The notes: a model not told the origin generated them from the sequence alone. A DNA stretch of 64,000 nt from Curvibacter gracilis ATCC BAA-807 (GCF_000518645.1 NZ_JADZ01000005.1:186001-250000); one strand, 5' to 3'. Positions 1 through 11,334 are shown, counted from the first letter of the stretch. Numbers and translations: made by a program.

Positions 1-1602
1 GCCGCGGCCTTGCTCACCGGCCCGAGCCGCTTCAACCGCTGCGTTCAAGGCCAGGATGTTGGTTTGGAAAGCGATGCCGTCGATCACCCCGATGATGTCG
101 GCGATTCGACGCGAACTGTCGTTGATGCCCTGCATGGTATGCACCACCTCGGCCACCACGGCACCGCCTCGGCTCGCCACCTGACTGGCATGGACGGCCA
201 GATCGCTGGCCGTGCGTCCATGGGCAGCGTTCTGACTCACGGTCGAGCCCAGTTGCTCCATCGACGAAGCGGTCTCTTCCAGCGAGCTGGCCTGGCTCTC
301 TGTGCGGGCGTTGAGATCCTGATTGCCCTCGGCAATCTGGGCGCTGGCACTGGCCACGCTCTGGGCATTGTCGCGAACGGTGCGCACCACTTTGGTCAGG
401 CCCAGACCGATGCGATTGATGGCCTCCTGGAGCAGGCCCACCTCATCGCGGCGGTGGACGGTCAGGCTCACGGTGAGGTCGCCATGGGCGATGCGATCGG
501 CGGCATGTGCCACCTCGTCCAGGGGACGCACCACCAGCTTGCGGAACATCAACCAGCCTGCCAGCGAGATCAGCAACACGATGGTCAGGCCCAGGCCGCA
601 ATAGAGATTGCGGGTGTGCACGACCTCGGCAGAGAACTCATCGCTGTAGGTGCCCCCGGCCACCACCCAGTCCCATTCCTTGAGGAAGGTGAACGCCACC
701 ACCTTCTCGCGCGCCTGTGTCTCGCCAAGCTCTGTGTTGATCCAGGGATAGCGCATCACGCCATTCTTGCGTTCCAGCATGTCACGGATGAAAGGATGGC
801 CGTCGGCATCCTTTGCATCGAGCATGTTATTGCCCTCTTTGGCCGGGTGGATCACCAGCTTGCCTTGGTTGGGGCCTGGGCGGGCGTCAAGCACATAGTA
901 GTAGCCCGTTTCCCCGATCTTCAAGTCACGGATGGTCTTCTTCAGAATGCCAAGATAGTCAGTGAAGTCCTGAGCCACGAAGGTCAAGCCCACCAATTTG
1001 CCATCGCTGCCGTGCAGCGGGTCGTAGCGCGTCATGTATTGGCGGCCAAACAGTGCAATCAGGCCCACATACGGCTGATCCTGCAAGCCCAGCTGATAGG
1101 CCGGGTGCTGATGATCCAGCACCGTGCCGGTGGCACGCTGCTCCTGCTCGTTTTTGAGCGAGGTACTGATCCGCACAAAATCCTCACCGCTCTTGACGAA
1201 CACCGTGGTCGAGCTCTTGGTCAACTGCGAGAACTCGTCGACCAGGTTGGTGTCGGTGTTGAGCGAGCGCCCCTGCCAGGCCAGCACCGGCACCGCCTTG
1301 CCGCCCATGTCGACGGTCTCCCCCGTGAGGGTGACCCGCTTTTCCAGGCGGGCATTGAAGGCCTTGCCCAATTCGGAGGTCCGCAGACGCAGGTCAGCGT
1401 CCGTGGCGCGCACCAGGTTGGTCAGCAGTTCGGTGCGGTCGTGCACCTCCTGGGTGGCACGCTGCTCGATCGAGCGGGCTGCCGACCAGGTGATGGCACC
1501 GATCAGGCCGGTGAGCACCACGAGAACCAGCAGGAAATTGCTCAGGGACAGACGCGTCCCCAGGCTCATCGTACGCCTGGAAGCGTGCGTATCAGTCATC
1601 AT
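1..1602 (-). CDS. Methyl-accepting chemotaxis protein, 3' end cut by window edge
   Basis: Transmembrane chemoreceptor that would pass ligand binding to CheA/CheW. The minus-strand frame is open from the ATG at 1602 to base 1 (534 codons). It shows a first membrane helix at about residues 17-38, a periplasmic region of about 290 residues that looks like a Cache-type sensor, a second membrane helix at about 336-356, a HAMP region, and then the methyl-accepting coiled coil. The last visible residues are the conserved hairpin tip (FQTNILALNAAVEAARAGEQ). The C-terminal part of the signalling domain lies outside the window. GGAG sits a few bases upstream of two adjacent ATG codons; 1602 is the first of them. 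The ligand cannot be predicted. The sequence is less GC-extreme than its neighbours. Confidence 0.93.
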   Translation of the reverse strand, partial: MMTDTHASRRTMSLGTRLSLSNFLLVLVVLTGLIGAITWSAARSIEQRATQEVHDRTELLTNLVRATDADLRLRTSELGKAFNARLEKRVTLTGETVDMGGKAVPVLAWQGRSLNTDTNLVDEFSQLTKSSTTVFVKSGEDFVRISTSLKNEQEQRATGTVLDHQHPAYQLGLQDQPYVGLIALFGRQYMTRYDPLHGSDGKLVGLTFVAQDFTDYLGILKKTIRDLKIGETGYYYVLDARPGPNQGKLVIHPAKEGNNMLDAKDADGHPFIRDMLERKNGVMRYPWINTELGETQAREKVVAFTFLKEWDWVVAGGTYSDEFSAEVVHTRNLYCGLGLTIVLLISLAGWLMFRKLVVRPLDEVAHAADRIAHGDLTVSLTVHRRDEVGLLQEAINRIGLGLTKVVRTVRDNAQSVASASAQIAEGNQDLNARTESQASSLEETASSMEQLGSTVSQNAAHGRTASDLAVHASQVASRGGAVVAEVVHTMQGINDSSRRIADIIGVIDGIAFQTNILALNAAVEAARAGEQGRG

Positions 1603-1621
1603 TAAACTCCGGTCAGGTGCC

Positions 1622-1645
1622 CCGGTCCCGTCATTCAGGGACCGG
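1622..1645 (-). other. Stem-loop in the chemoreceptor leader
   Basis: Perfect 8-bp arms CCGGTCCC and GGGACCGG enclose an 8-nt loop, 20 bases upstream of the chemoreceptor ATG on the minus strand. There is no U-run, so it is not an intrinsic terminator. It could shape access to the ribosome site or protect the mRNA 5' end. The function is inference only. Confidence 0.45.
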
Positions 1646-1742
1646 ATCACCTTGCATACAAGATACAAATTCAAACAGATGGGAGTGTGTCTTGCTTCGA
1701 TTTCCGCGCTTTTGATGCTGGTCAAGTTTGTGGCAGGCCATG

Positions 1743-1778
1743 AAAAAGCCCGGCCTGACGAGGTCGTCAGCCGGGCTT
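1743..1778 (-). terminator. Rho-independent terminator of purL
   Basis: A hairpin with arms AAGCCCGGC+TGACG and the complementary CGTCA+GCCGGGCTT (one bulged base, 4-5 nt loop) is followed on the minus strand by TTTTTC. It lies about 55 bases past the purL stop in the right orientation, so it should end the purL transcript before the chemoreceptor gene on the same strand. Confidence 0.85.
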
Positions 1779-1832
1779 GAGGGCCAGGGCGAAGCCCCTG
1801 GCCTGGGGCTCAAACCGCCCCGATGGATGGCA

Positions 1833-4800
1833 TCACCCCACCCATTTGCGGGCGTTGCGCCAGATGCGCATCCAGGGGCTGAACTCGGATTTGTCGCCCG
1901 AAGTCCAGCTCATCTGCACGTTTCGGAACACGCGCTCGGGGTGCGGCATCATGGCCGTGAAGCGGCCGTCGGCCGTGGTCACGGCGGTCAGGCCCGCGGG
2001 GCTGCCGTTGGGGTTGAAGGGATAGGCCTCGGTGGCGGCACCGAAGTGGTCCACAAAGCGCATGGCCGCGATCGCCTCGGCCGGATTGCCCCGGTACTTG
2101 AAGTTGGCATAGCCCTCGCCGTGCGCCACGGCGATCGGCAGGCGGCTGCCGGCCATGCCTTGCAGGAACAGGCTGGGCGACTCCAGCACCTCCACCATGG
2201 ACAGGCGGGCCTCGAAGCGCTCGCTCTGGTTGGTGGTGAAGCGCGGCCAGGCTTCGGCGCCCGGGATGATGTCGGCCAGCTCGGCAAACATCTGGCAGCC
2301 ATTGCACACGCCCAGGCCGAAGGTGTCGCTGCGGCCGAAAAAGCCCTTGAACTGCTCGGCCAGCACCGGGTTGAAGGTGACCGAGCGGGCCCAGCCGATG
2401 CCGGCACCCAGCGTGTCGCCATAGCTGAAACCACCGCAGGCCACCACGCCCTTGAAGTCGCCCAACTGGGCCCGGCCGCTTTGCAGGTCGGTCATGTGCA
2501 CGTCGTAGGCCTCAAAACCTGCCTCGGTGAAGGCATAGGCCATCTCGACGTGCGAGTTCACGCCCTGCTCGCGCAGGATCGCCACCTTGGGACGGCTCAG
2601 GTTCAGGAACGGTGCAGCCACGTTGTCGGCCGGGTCAAAGCTCAGGCTGACATGGGCGCCCGGGTCGCTGGGCGCGCCGGCCGCGGCGTGCTCGGCATCG
2701 GCGCAGGCCGGGTTGTCGCGGCGCTGGCAGATCTTCCAGCTCACCGCATCCCAGACCTGGTGCAGATCGGACAGGCTGGCACTGAACACGTTCTTGGTGT
2801 CGCGCCAGACCTGGATCTCGCCCTTGCCCACGTCCAGCGCGGCGCCGGCCGGGCGGGTCTTGCCGATGAAGTGGCTGTGCTTGCTCAGGCCATGCTCGCG
2901 CAAGGTCTGCATGACCTCGTTGCGCTCGGCGGTGCGCACCTGCAGCACCACGCCCAGCTCTTCGCTGAACAAGGCCTTCAGGGTCAGCTCTTCACGGCGG
3001 GCGCTGACTTGCTGCGCCCAGTTCTTGCTGTCGCCGTACTCGGCGCGGCTGTCGCTGATGCCGTCGCCTTCGGTGACCAGCATGTCCACGTTCAGGGCCA
3101 CACCCACGTGGCCGGCAAAGGCCATTTCGCACACGCTGGCGAACAGGCCGCCATCGCTGCGGTCGTGGTAGGCCAGGATCTTGCCCTGCGCGCGCAAGGC
3201 GTTCACGGCGTTCACCAGGTTCTTCAGGTCTTCGGCGTCGTCCACATCGGGCACCGAGTCGCCCACCTGGTTCAGCACCTGGGCCAGGATCGAGCCGCCC
3301 ATGCGGTTTTGGCCCTTGCCCAGGTCGATCAGCACCAGGGTGCTGTCGTCCACGCTGGCATCGAGCTGCGGCGTCAGGGTGCCACGCACGTCGCCCAGGC
3401 TGGCAAAGGCGCTCACGATCAGGCTGACCGGCGAGGTCACCTTCTTGGCCTGCCCCGATTCGTCCTTCCACTGCGTGCGCATGGACAGGCTGTCCTTGCC
3501 CACCGGGATCGAGATGCCCAGGGCCGGGCACAGCTCCATGCCCACGGCCTTCACGGTTTCGTACAGGGCGGCATCTTCACCGGCCTCGCCGCAGGCGGCC
3601 ATCCAGTTGGCCGACAGCTTCACGCGGGGCAGCTCGATGGGCGCCGCCAGCAGGTTGGTGATGGCTTCGGCCACCGCCATGCGGCCCGAGGCCGGGGCGT
3701 CCAGCGCCGCCAGCGGGGTGCGTTCGCCCATGCTCATGGCTTCGCCGGCAAAGCCCTTGTAATCGGCCAGGGTCACGGCGCAGTCTGCCACCGGCACCTG
3801 CCACGGGCCCACCATCTGGTCGCGGTGGCTCATGCCGCCCACGGTGCGGTCGCCGATGGTGATCAAAAAGCGCTTGCTGGCCACGGTCGGGTGGGCCAGC
3901 ACCTCGATGGCGGCCTGCTGCAGGCTCACGCCGGTCAGGTCCACCGGCTTGAACTGGCGCGCCACGGTCTTCACATCGCGGTGCATCTTCGGCGGCTTGC
4001 CGAGCAGCACATTCATGGGCATGTCGACGGGCGTGGGCTGCCCCTCATCGCTCAAAACCAGTTGACGCTCTTCGGTCGCCACGCCCACCACCGCAAACGG
4101 GCAGCGCTCGCGCTCGCAGAAGGCCTTGAACTGCTCCAGCGACTCGGGGGCAATGGCCAGCACATAGCGCTCCTGGCTTTCGTTGCTCCAGATCTCCTTG
4201 GGGGCCAGGCCCGACTCTTCGAGTGGCACCTTGCGCAGATCGAAGCGGGCGCCTCGGCCGGCGTCGTTGGTCAGCTCGGGGAAGGCGTTCGACAGGCCGC
4301 CCGCGCCCACATCGTGGATGGCCAGGATCGGGTTGCCCGCGCCCTGGGCCCAGCAATGGTTGATCACCTCTTGGGCACGGCGCTCGATCTCGGGGTTGCC
4401 GCGCTGCACCGAGTCAAAGTCGAGCTCGGCCGCATTGGCGCCGGTGGCCATCGAGCTGGCGGCACCACCGCCCATGCCGATGCGCATGCCCGGGCCGCCC
4501 AGCTGGATCAGCAGCGTGCCGGCCGGGAACTCGATCTTCTTCGTCAGATTGGCGTCGATCACGCCCAGACCGCCCGCGATCATGATGGGCTTGTGGTAGC
4601 CGCGGCGGATGCTGTCCACGTCGGAGTCAATGGTTTGCTCGTACTCGCGGAAGTAGCCCACCAGGTTCGGGCGACCGAACTCGTTGTTGAAGGCGGCGCC
4701 GCCCAGGGGGCCTTCCACCATGATCTGCAGGGGGCTGGCGATGTGCTCGGGCTTGCCGAACTCGGTGCTCTGCTGCTCGTCGAACACCAGGCGCGACACG

Positions 4801-5867
4801 GTGAAGCCGGTCATGCCGGCCTTGGGCTTGGAGCCCCGGCCCGTGGCGCCTTCGTCGCGGATCTCGCCGCCCGCGCCGGTCGAGGCACCGGGGAAAGGCG
4901 AAATCGCGGTCGGGTGGTTGTGGGTTTCCACCTTCATCAGAACGTGGTGGGTGGCTTCGCTCTTGGCATAGGCCACCGACTGGCCCTGGGCCGAGGCGGC
5001 GTTGAAGCGCTCCACCACATGGCCTTCCATCACCGAGGCGTTGTCCGAATAGGCAATCACGGTGTGCTGCGGGGCCAGTTGATGCGTGTTGCGGATCATG
5101 CCGAACATGCTTTTCTCTTGCGCCACGCCGTCAATCGTGAACTGGGCGTTGAAGATCTTGTGCCGGCAGTGCTCGCTGTTGGCCTGGGCGAACATCATCA
5201 ACTCCACATCGGTGGGGTTGCGCTGCAGGCCGGTGAAGGCGGCCACCAGGTAGTCGATCTCGTCGTCGGCCAGGGCCAGGCCGAACTGGGTGTTGGCGGT
5301 TTCCAGGGCGGCCCGGCCGCCGCCCAGCACATCCACGTATTCCATGGCCTGGGCCTGCAGCTCGGTGAACAGGCCGGCCGCCTGGGCGCGCTCGAACATC
5401 ACCGACTCGGTCATGCGGTCGTGCAGCAAGGCCGCCACGGCCAGGCGCTGCTCTTCGCTCAGGGCCGCCTTGCCCAGCAGAGGCTGCTTCAGGGTGATCA
5501 CGTACTCGGTCACACGCTCGACGCGCTTCAGGGCCAGGCCGCAGTTGTGGGCGATGTCGGTGGCCTTGGAGGCCCAGGGCGACACGGTGCCGAAGCGCGG
5601 GCTGACCAGCAGCAGTTCGCCCTCGGTGGGGCCGGTGTAGGGGTCGCCGTAGGTCAGCAAGGCGGCCAGGCGCTCGCGGGTGGCCGCGTCGGGCTGCTGT
5701 TCGGACGCCACCAGATGCACAAAGCGCGCAGCGATGCCGGAGATGCGGTCGTGGATGACTTGCAGCCGGGGCAGCAGTTGCTGAACCCGGAAAGCGCTCA
5801 GGGCGTTGCCGCCTTCAAAGGTGCTGATATGCAGGTGGTGCATCGTGGGCGAGGGGTGCGAGGTCAC
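1833..5867 (-). CDS. purL: Phosphoribosylformylglycinamidine synthase (FGAM synthase)
   Basis: Cytoplasmic enzyme of de novo purine synthesis. It makes FGAM from FGAR, glutamine and ATP. The length of 1344 residues is that of the single-chain proteobacterial PurL. Visible landmarks are the first synthase motif [20 protein letters not shown], glycine-rich MGGGAASSM, and [15 protein letters not shown]. The C-terminal class I glutaminase has nucleophile Cys in GVCNGCQMF, His in [10 protein letters not shown] and the PHPERVFR motif. The start is uncertain: GTG at 5867 gives the longest frame, while ATG at 5843 ([16 protein letters not shown]) matches the usual family N-terminus, and neither has a strong ribosome site. 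It is monocistronic, with a terminator at 1743-1778. A very long open frame on the opposite strand is a codon-bias shadow. Confidence 0.97.
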   Translation of the reverse strand: MTSHPSPTMHHLHISTFEGGNALSAFRVQQLLPRLQVIHDRISGIAARFVHLVASEQQPDAATRERLAALLTYGDPYTGPTEGELLLVSPRFGTVSPWASKATDIAHNCGLALKRVERVTEYVITLKQPLLGKAALSEEQRLAVAALLHDRMTESVMFERAQAAGLFTELQAQAMEYVDVLGGGRAALETANTQFGLALADDEIDYLVAAFTGLQRNPTDVELMMFAQANSEHCRHKIFNAQFTIDGVAQEKSMFGMIRNTHQLAPQHTVIAYSDNASVMEGHVVERFNAASAQGQSVAYAKSEATHHVLMKVETHNHPTAISPFPGASTGAGGEIRDEGATGRGSKPKAGMTGFTVSRLVFDEQQSTEFGKPEHIASPLQIMVEGPLGGAAFNNEFGRPNLVGYFREYEQTIDSDVDSIRRGYHKPIMIAGGLGVIDANLTKKIEFPAGTLLIQLGGPGMRIGMGGGAASSMATGANAAELDFDSVQRGNPEIERRAQEVINHCWAQGAGNPILAIHDVGAGGLSNAFPELTNDAGRGARFDLRKVPLEESGLAPKEIWSNESQERYVLAIAPESLEQFKAFCERERCPFAVVGVATEERQLVLSDEGQPTPVDMPMNVLLGKPPKMHRDVKTVARQFKPVDLTGVSLQQAAIEVLAHPTVASKRFLITIGDRTVGGMSHRDQMVGPWQVPVADCAVTLADYKGFAGEAMSMGERTPLAALDAPASGRMAVAEAITNLLAAPIELPRVKLSANWMAACGEAGEDAALYETVKAVGMELCPALGISIPVGKDSLSMRTQWKDESGQAKKVTSPVSLIVSAFASLGDVRGTLTPQLDASVDDSTLVLIDLGKGQNRMGGSILAQVLNQVGDSVPDVDDAEDLKNLVNAVNALRAQGKILAYHDRSDGGLFASVCEMAFAGHVGVALNVDMLVTEGDGISDSRAEYGDSKNWAQQVSARREELTLKALFSEELGVVLQVRTAERNEVMQTLREHGLSKHSHFIGKTRPAGAALDVGKGEIQVWRDTKNVFSASLSDLHQVWDAVSWKICQRRDNPACADAEHAAAGAPSDPGAHVSLSFDPADNVAAPFLNLSRPKVAILREQGVNSHVEMAYAFTEAGFEAYDVHMTDLQSGRAQLGDFKGVVACGGFSYGDTLGAGIGWARSVTFNPVLAEQFKGFFGRSDTFGLGVCNGCQMFAELADIIPGAEAWPRFTTNQSERFEARLSMVEVLESPSLFLQGMAGSRLPIAVAHGEGYANFKYRGNPAEAIAAMRFVDHFGAATEAYPFNPNGSPAGLTAVTTADGRFTAMMPHPERVFRNVQMSWTSGDKSEFSPWMRIWRNARKWVG

Positions 5868-6036
5868 TTGGGCGGCCTGTTTGGGTGGTGCTGCAGGGGC
5901 TGGGGGCAGAACGGCCGGTCGCTGAATGGGACCGGCCCGCCCTGACCCGAGCGGTGCGTGGAAAACCCGGCATTTTAGCGTGTGGGCGGGCAGCCCACCC
6001 GATCAGGCGGTGGCTGCATCGCCTCCTTCACCTGCG

Positions 6037-6072
6037 TCCCCACCCTCTTCCCCACCCTCTTCCCCACCTTCT
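6037..6072. repeat. 12-bp tandem repeat, three copies
   Basis: Three consecutive copies of TCCCCACCCTCT (the third with CT to TC changes) lie in the 217-bp gap between the MocR-type gene and purL. On the purL strand the unit is purine-rich AGAGGGTGGGGA, roughly 170-200 bases upstream of purL. Nothing else coding or structural was seen in 5868-6084. Confidence 0.75.
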
Positions 6073-6084
6073 TCCGCTCCCGAT

Positions 6085-7494
6085 TCAGGGGCGCGCAGCG
6101 CGCTTCACCTCCTGGCTCAAGAACCGGTACAGCCGGGGATCATGGGCATAGGCCACGTTGAAGCGCAGCCAGGGCGTGGGCTTGAGATCGGGCCGGAACA
6201 GGTTGCCCGGGGCCAGCATCAGCCCCTCGGCCACCGCGCGCTGGGCCACGGCCTGCACATCCACCCCGTCGCGGCCCAGGCCGGCCCACACAAAAGGCCC
6301 GCCCTGCGGGCGGGTGAACAGTTGCATGCCGGCCGCCTCCAGCCCGTCGCACACCTGGCGCTGGGCCTGGGCCAGGCGCTCGCCCAGGCGCGCCAGGTGG
6401 CTGCGGTAATGCCCGTCCACCAGCACCGTGTGCACCAGCTTCTCGGTCAACTCCGAGCTGGTCAGGCTGCCCAGCATCTTCTGGTAGACCAGTTTTTCGG
6501 CCAGATCCTCGCTCACCGCCGCAAAGCCCACGCGCAGACTGGGCGTGATGGTTTTCGAGAAGCTGCCCACATAAGACACCCGCCCCAGCGGCGCCAGGGC
6601 GGCCAGGTTGACCGAACCCGGGGGCTCCAGGCCGGCCATGACCTCGTTCTCCACCACATGAAAATCATGCTGCTCGGCCAGCTTCAGCACCTGGGCCGCC
6701 ACCGCCGGTGAGCATTGGCTGCCGGTGGGGTTGTGCAGCGTGGTGGTGGTGAAGAAGGCCTTGGGCCGGTGCCGCTGGGCCAGGGTGGCCAGGGCCTGCA
6801 CATCGGGGCCGTCCAGCCGGCGCTCCACCCCGATCAGGCGCAGGTCCATGGCGCGCAGCGCGGCAAAGAAGTTGGTGGCCCCCGGCGAGTCGACCAGCAC
6901 CGTGTCGCGCGGCTGCAGCAGGCAGCGCCCCAGCAGCGCCAGGGCCTGCGTGGCGCCATGCGTGAGCACCAGTTGGTGCGGGTTGGCCTGCACGCCGCGG
7001 GCCGCCAGCTGGGTCTGGATCTGTTGGCGCAGCGGCAGGTAGCCGTGGGCCGTGCCGTAATGGGCCAGGCCGGCGGGGCTCTTGCGCGCCAGGCTGGCCA
7101 GGGCCTGGCGCACGCCCTCCAGGTGCAGCCAGTCCGGGGGCAGCCAGCCGCAGCCGGCGTTGAGCAAGGCGCTGTCGTCTTCGAACACGCGCTGGATCAG
7201 CCACAGCGAATCCACCTGGGTGCGGCCCACAAAGGGGCGGTGGCGCGGCTGCGCCTTGGCCGGGGCCGCCACGTAGTAGCCACTGCCGCGGCGCGCCTCC
7301 ACATAGGCTTCGGCCACCAGGCGCTGGTAGGCATGGGTGACCGTCATGGTGCTGATGCCCTGCTCGCGCGCCAGGCCCCGCACCGAGGGCAATCGGGTGC
7401 CGGGGCGCAGGCTGCCCTTGTCGATCAGGGCGGCCAGGGCCTCGAACACCTGGCGCACCAGCGGCGTGGCGCTGTCGGGCTGCAAGGTGATCAT
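6085..7494 (-). CDS. MocR/GabR-type regulator (GntR DNA-binding domain plus aminotransferase-like domain)
   Basis: Transcription factor built from an N-terminal winged helix (about residues 1-75, with LPSVRGLAREQGISTMTVTHAYQ-like recognition region) and a PLP-binding fold-type I aminotransferase domain. The PLP lysine is in SFSKTITPSLRVGF (about residue 314), and HNPTGS is present. The ENEVM stretch stands where relatives usually have an EDD/DExY motif. The usual Asp facing the PLP ring therefore seems to be Asn here, which suggests ligand sensing more than catalysis (inference). The ATG at 7494 (469 aa) is chosen because family members begin close to the winged helix; an ATG at 7566 would add 24 residues. 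The gene is divergent from the peptide transporter operon starting at 7737, so it is the likely local regulator, sensing an amino acid or amine. Confidence 0.9.
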   Translation of the reverse strand: MITLQPDSATPLVRQVFEALAALIDKGSLRPGTRLPSVRGLAREQGISTMTVTHAYQRLVAEAYVEARRGSGYYVAAPAKAQPRHRPFVGRTQVDSLWLIQRVFEDDSALLNAGCGWLPPDWLHLEGVRQALASLARKSPAGLAHYGTAHGYLPLRQQIQTQLAARGVQANPHQLVLTHGATQALALLGRCLLQPRDTVLVDSPGATNFFAALRAMDLRLIGVERRLDGPDVQALATLAQRHRPKAFFTTTTLHNPTGSQCSPAVAAQVLKLAEQHDFHVVENEVMAGLEPPGSVNLAALAPLGRVSYVGSFSKTITPSLRVGFAAVSEDLAEKLVYQKMLGSLTSSELTEKLVHTVLVDGHYRSHLARLGERLAQAQRQVCDGLEAAGMQLFTRPQGGPFVWAGLGRDGVDVQAVAQRAVAEGLMLAPGNLFRPDLKPTPWLRFNVAYAHDPRLYRFLSQEVKRAARP

Positions 7495-7615
7495 CGTGGT
7501 GCACCCGTGCCAAGCGTGGCAGCGCATGCCTGAAAACGGTGCGCCAGGGGCCTGCTGCTGGGGCATGCAGGCGCGGATCGGGTGCGTACTGTGCTGATCT
7601 TCATGGCCTCAACTG

Positions 7616-7649
7616 TACATAGTCAATTGGTATCGGACGTGACTAAATA
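7616..7649. promoter_or_regulatory. Inverted repeat TAGTCA-N14-TGACTA with overlapping divergent promoter-like elements
   Basis: Exact 6-bp arms at 7620-7625 and 7640-7645 lie between the MocR-type gene and the ABC operon. Each arm can act as a weak -35 with a -10-like hexamer 18 bp away: TAAATA at 7644-7649 rightward and TATGTA (complement of 7616-7621) leftward. The local AT-richness stands out from the surroundings. This is the obvious place for the MocR-type protein to bind; the assignment is inference. Confidence 0.5.
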
Positions 7650-7736
7650 CCCCCATCGCTGAAGGCTGCCCCGCACAGCGACCGCAGCCCGTCAACGGCA
7701 CCGTCACCCCCCTTGCTACCGAACAGGAACCTGTCC

Positions 7737-9362
7737 ATGCCCCTGCCACTGCACAAAGCCTTGTCCGAACGTTCCTTCAACAGCGCACGCCGCCGCCAAT
7801 TGGCCGCCGGCCTGCTGCTGGGCCTGGCCGCCGCCGGCACCCACCTGGGCGCCCTGGCCGACACCAAGACGCTGCGCATCATCCCGCACTCGAACATCAC
7901 GGTGCTCGACCCGATCTGGACCACGGCCTACATCTCGCGCAACTTCGGCTACATGATCTACGACACCTTGTTCGGCACCGATCTGGAAGGCCGCATCAAG
8001 CCGCAGATGGTCGAGAAGTGGAGCGTGTCCAAAGACAACAAGACCTGGACCTTCAAGCTGCGCGACGGCCTGGAGTTCCACGACGGCAAGCCCGTCACCA
8101 GCGAAGACGTGGTGGCCTCGCTGACCCGCTGGGCCAGCCGCGACACCATGGGTGGCCAGCTGGCCAAGGCCCTGGACCACTACGAGACCCCCGACGCCAA
8201 GACCTTTGTGCTGGTGCTCAAGGAGCCCTTCGGCCTGGTGCTCGAAGCCCTGGGCAAGCCCTCGGCCAACGTGCCCTTCATCATGCCCAAGCGCGTGGCC
8301 GACACCCCGGGCGACACCCAGATCAAGGAAACCATCGGCTCGGGCCCCTACACCTTCAAGGCCGACGAATACCGCCCCGGCGAGAAGGTGGTGTTCCTGA
8401 AGAATGCCCGCTACAAGCCCCGCGCCGAAGCCCCCTCGGGCACCACCGGCGGCAAGAACGTGTATGTGGACCGGGTCGAGTGGGTGATCGTGCGCGATGC
8501 CCAGACCCAGATGAACGCCCTGATCAACGGCGAGGTCGACATCCTGGAGCAGCCCGCCTTCGAGCAATACGCCACCCTGCGCAGCAACCCCGACCTGACC
8601 CTGGTGGATGCGCAACCCGCGGGCAACCAGTTCATCTTCCGCTTCAACTTCCTGCACGCGCCCTTCAACAACGAGAAGATCCGCCGCGCCGCCATGCTGG
8701 CCATGGGCCAGGAAGCCTTCCTCAAGACCCAGGTGGGCGCCCCCGGCATGTCGCGCTACTGCAAGAGCATGTTCCCCTGCGGCACGCCGTTCGAATCCGA
8801 TGCCACGGGTGAGTACACCGGCATCGCCAACCCGGCCAAGGCCAAGGCCTTGCTGGCCGAGGCCGGCTACAAGGGCGAGCCGGTGGTGCTGATGCGCCCC
8901 ACCGACCTGGGCGCCATCGCCAAGCTGCCCCTGGTGGCCAAGCAGCAGCTGGAGCAGGCGGGCTTCAAGGTCGACCTGCAGACCATGGACTGGCAGACCC
9001 TGGTGGCCCGGCGCGCCAAGAAAGACCTGCCCAGCGCCGGCGGCTGGAACGCCTTCATGACCTCCTGGACCGCCTCCGACATCCTCAACCCCCTGACCAT
9101 GGCCATGATGAATGCCGGTGGCGACAAGGGCTGGTTCGGCTGGCAGGACGACCCCGAGCTGCAGAAGATCAAGCTGCAGTTCTCGCAGGCCAGCACCGAT
9201 GCCGACAAGAAGAAGCTGGCCCAGGCCGCCCAGCTGCGCGCCTTCGAGACCGTGACCCACGTGCCCGTGGGCCAGTACAGCCAGCCGGCTGCCGTGCGCA
9301 AGGGCATCACCGGCCTGGTGCCGGCCGGCGCCCAGGTGTACTGGAACATCAAGAAGCCCTGA
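7737..9362 (+). CDS. Peptide ABC transporter, periplasmic substrate-binding protein (SBP_bac_5 family)
   Basis: Exported binding protein of a Dpp/Opp-type importer, 541 aa from the ATG at 7737 (CAGGAA ribosome site upstream). The N-terminus has ARRRQLAAGLLLGLAAAG, a signal peptide with a twin-arginine look, with predicted cleavage near ALA-DT (about residue 41). The mature part has family features such as the early LDPIWTTAYISRNFGYMIYDTL segment, the KWSVSKDNKTWTFKLRDGL region and FHDGKPVTSEDVV. It is the first gene of the operon and is followed by two permeases and a fused ATPase. The peptidases and amidase downstream suggest that the cargo is a peptide or amide-containing molecule. Substrate specificity cannot be read from sequence. 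Confidence 0.94.
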   Translation: MPLPLHKALSERSFNSARRRQLAAGLLLGLAAAGTHLGALADTKTLRIIPHSNITVLDPIWTTAYISRNFGYMIYDTLFGTDLEGRIKPQMVEKWSVSKDNKTWTFKLRDGLEFHDGKPVTSEDVVASLTRWASRDTMGGQLAKALDHYETPDAKTFVLVLKEPFGLVLEALGKPSANVPFIMPKRVADTPGDTQIKETIGSGPYTFKADEYRPGEKVVFLKNARYKPRAEAPSGTTGGKNVYVDRVEWVIVRDAQTQMNALINGEVDILEQPAFEQYATLRSNPDLTLVDAQPAGNQFIFRFNFLHAPFNNEKIRRAAMLAMGQEAFLKTQVGAPGMSRYCKSMFPCGTPFESDATGEYTGIANPAKAKALLAEAGYKGEPVVLMRPTDLGAIAKLPLVAKQQLEQAGFKVDLQTMDWQTLVARRAKKDLPSAGGWNAFMTSWTASDILNPLTMAMMNAGGDKGWFGWQDDPELQKIKLQFSQASTDADKKKLAQAAQLRAFETVTHVPVGQYSQPAAVRKGITGLVPAGAQVYWNIKKP

Positions 9363-9483
9363 TCAGGGCCCTGGCTTACTGGCTTACCTGCTTGCCTGCC
9401 TCCCAGCCTGATGGGCCTGGCCTGCGCCTTCACCAGCGTGTGCGCAGCCAGCCCAGGGGCCTTTGTTTTCCGGAGATTTCCTG

Positions 9484-10425
<942 letters not shown>

Positions 10426-10446
10426 CCCCCCTTCCCCGGATCTCTC

Positions 10447-11319
10447 ATGAGCAACTGGAACAAACTCTGGCGCAACAGCGCCGTGCGCCTGGGCTGCGCG
10501 GTGCTGGCCGTCCTGCTGCTGCTGGCCGTGCTGGCCCCGTGGCTGGGCACCTTCGACCCCTCGGCCATGGACCCCGGCTTCATTTCGGTGGCCGCCGGCA
10601 CCCGTGGCGAAGTCACCTTGCCCGATGGCCAGACCCTGCAACATGTGTTCTGGATGGGCAGCGACAACTTCGGCCGCGACATCTGGAGCCGCGTGCTCTT
10701 CGGCACCCGCGTCTCGCTGGGCGTGGGCCTGTGCACCGCCGTGCTGGCCATCACCGGCGGCTGCCTGCTGGGCATGCTGGCGGGCTACTTCAGACCCGTG
10801 GACGCGGTGGTGATGCGCCTGGTGGACGGCATGATGGCCATCCCCGCCGTGCTGGTCGCCATCACCCTGGTGGCCATGCTGGGGGCCAGCCTGCCCACGG
10901 TGATCCTGGCCATCGCCGTGCCCGAGATCCCCCGCGTGACGCGGCTGGTGCGCGCCCTCGTGATGGGCCTGCGCGACGAGCCCTTTGTCGAGGCGGCACG
11001 GGCCCTGGCCTCGTCCAACCTCACCATCCTGTGGCGCGACATCCTGCCCAATGCGCTGGCCCCGCTGATCGTGCAGGGCACCTTCATTGCCGCCTCGGCG
11101 GTGCTGACCGAAGCCATCCTGAGCTTTCTCGGCCTGGGCCTGCCGGCCGACGTGCCCACCTGGGGCAACATCATGGCCGAAGGGCGGGTGCAGTTTGCCC
11201 AGAGCCCGGGCAATGTGATGTTTCCGGCGCTGTTCCTGGTGCCCACCGTGCTGGCCATCAACCTGCTGGGCGACGGCCTGCGTGACGTGCTGGACCCCAA
11301 GTTCTCCAAGCGAGCCTGA
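10447..11319 (+). CDS. Peptide ABC transporter permease (DppC type)
   Basis: Second inner-membrane subunit, 290 aa. The first helix is near residues 15-37, followed by a periplasmic stretch, the GSDNFGRDIWSRVLFGTRVSLGVG region typical of DppC, and the EAA loop around EPFVEAARALASSNLTILWRDILPN. The end matches the family (NLLGDGLRDVLDPK). The ATG at 10447 follows GGATCTCTC. It pairs with the DppB-type subunit at 9484 to form the channel. Confidence 0.95.
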   Translation: MSNWNKLWRNSAVRLGCAVLAVLLLLAVLAPWLGTFDPSAMDPGFISVAAGTRGEVTLPDGQTLQHVFWMGSDNFGRDIWSRVLFGTRVSLGVGLCTAVLAITGGCLLGMLAGYFRPVDAVVMRLVDGMMAIPAVLVAITLVAMLGASLPTVILAIAVPEIPRVTRLVRALVMGLRDEPFVEAARALASSNLTILWRDILPNALAPLIVQGTFIAASAVLTEAILSFLGLGLPADVPTWGNIMAEGRVQFAQSPGNVMFPALFLVPTVLAINLLGDGLRDVLDPKFSKRA

Positions 11320-11334
11320 GCGAGCCCCCCTGCC

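Noticed and set aside
1728-5945. Open frame of about 1400 codons on the strand opposite purL
   Set aside because: It is rich in Gly, His, Ala and Val without domains, covers a certain purL, and is the expected antisense shadow of GC-biased codons.
6037-6072. CRISPR-like or transposon-end repeat
   Set aside because: Units are 12 bp, contiguous and without spacers; it is a simple tandem repeat.
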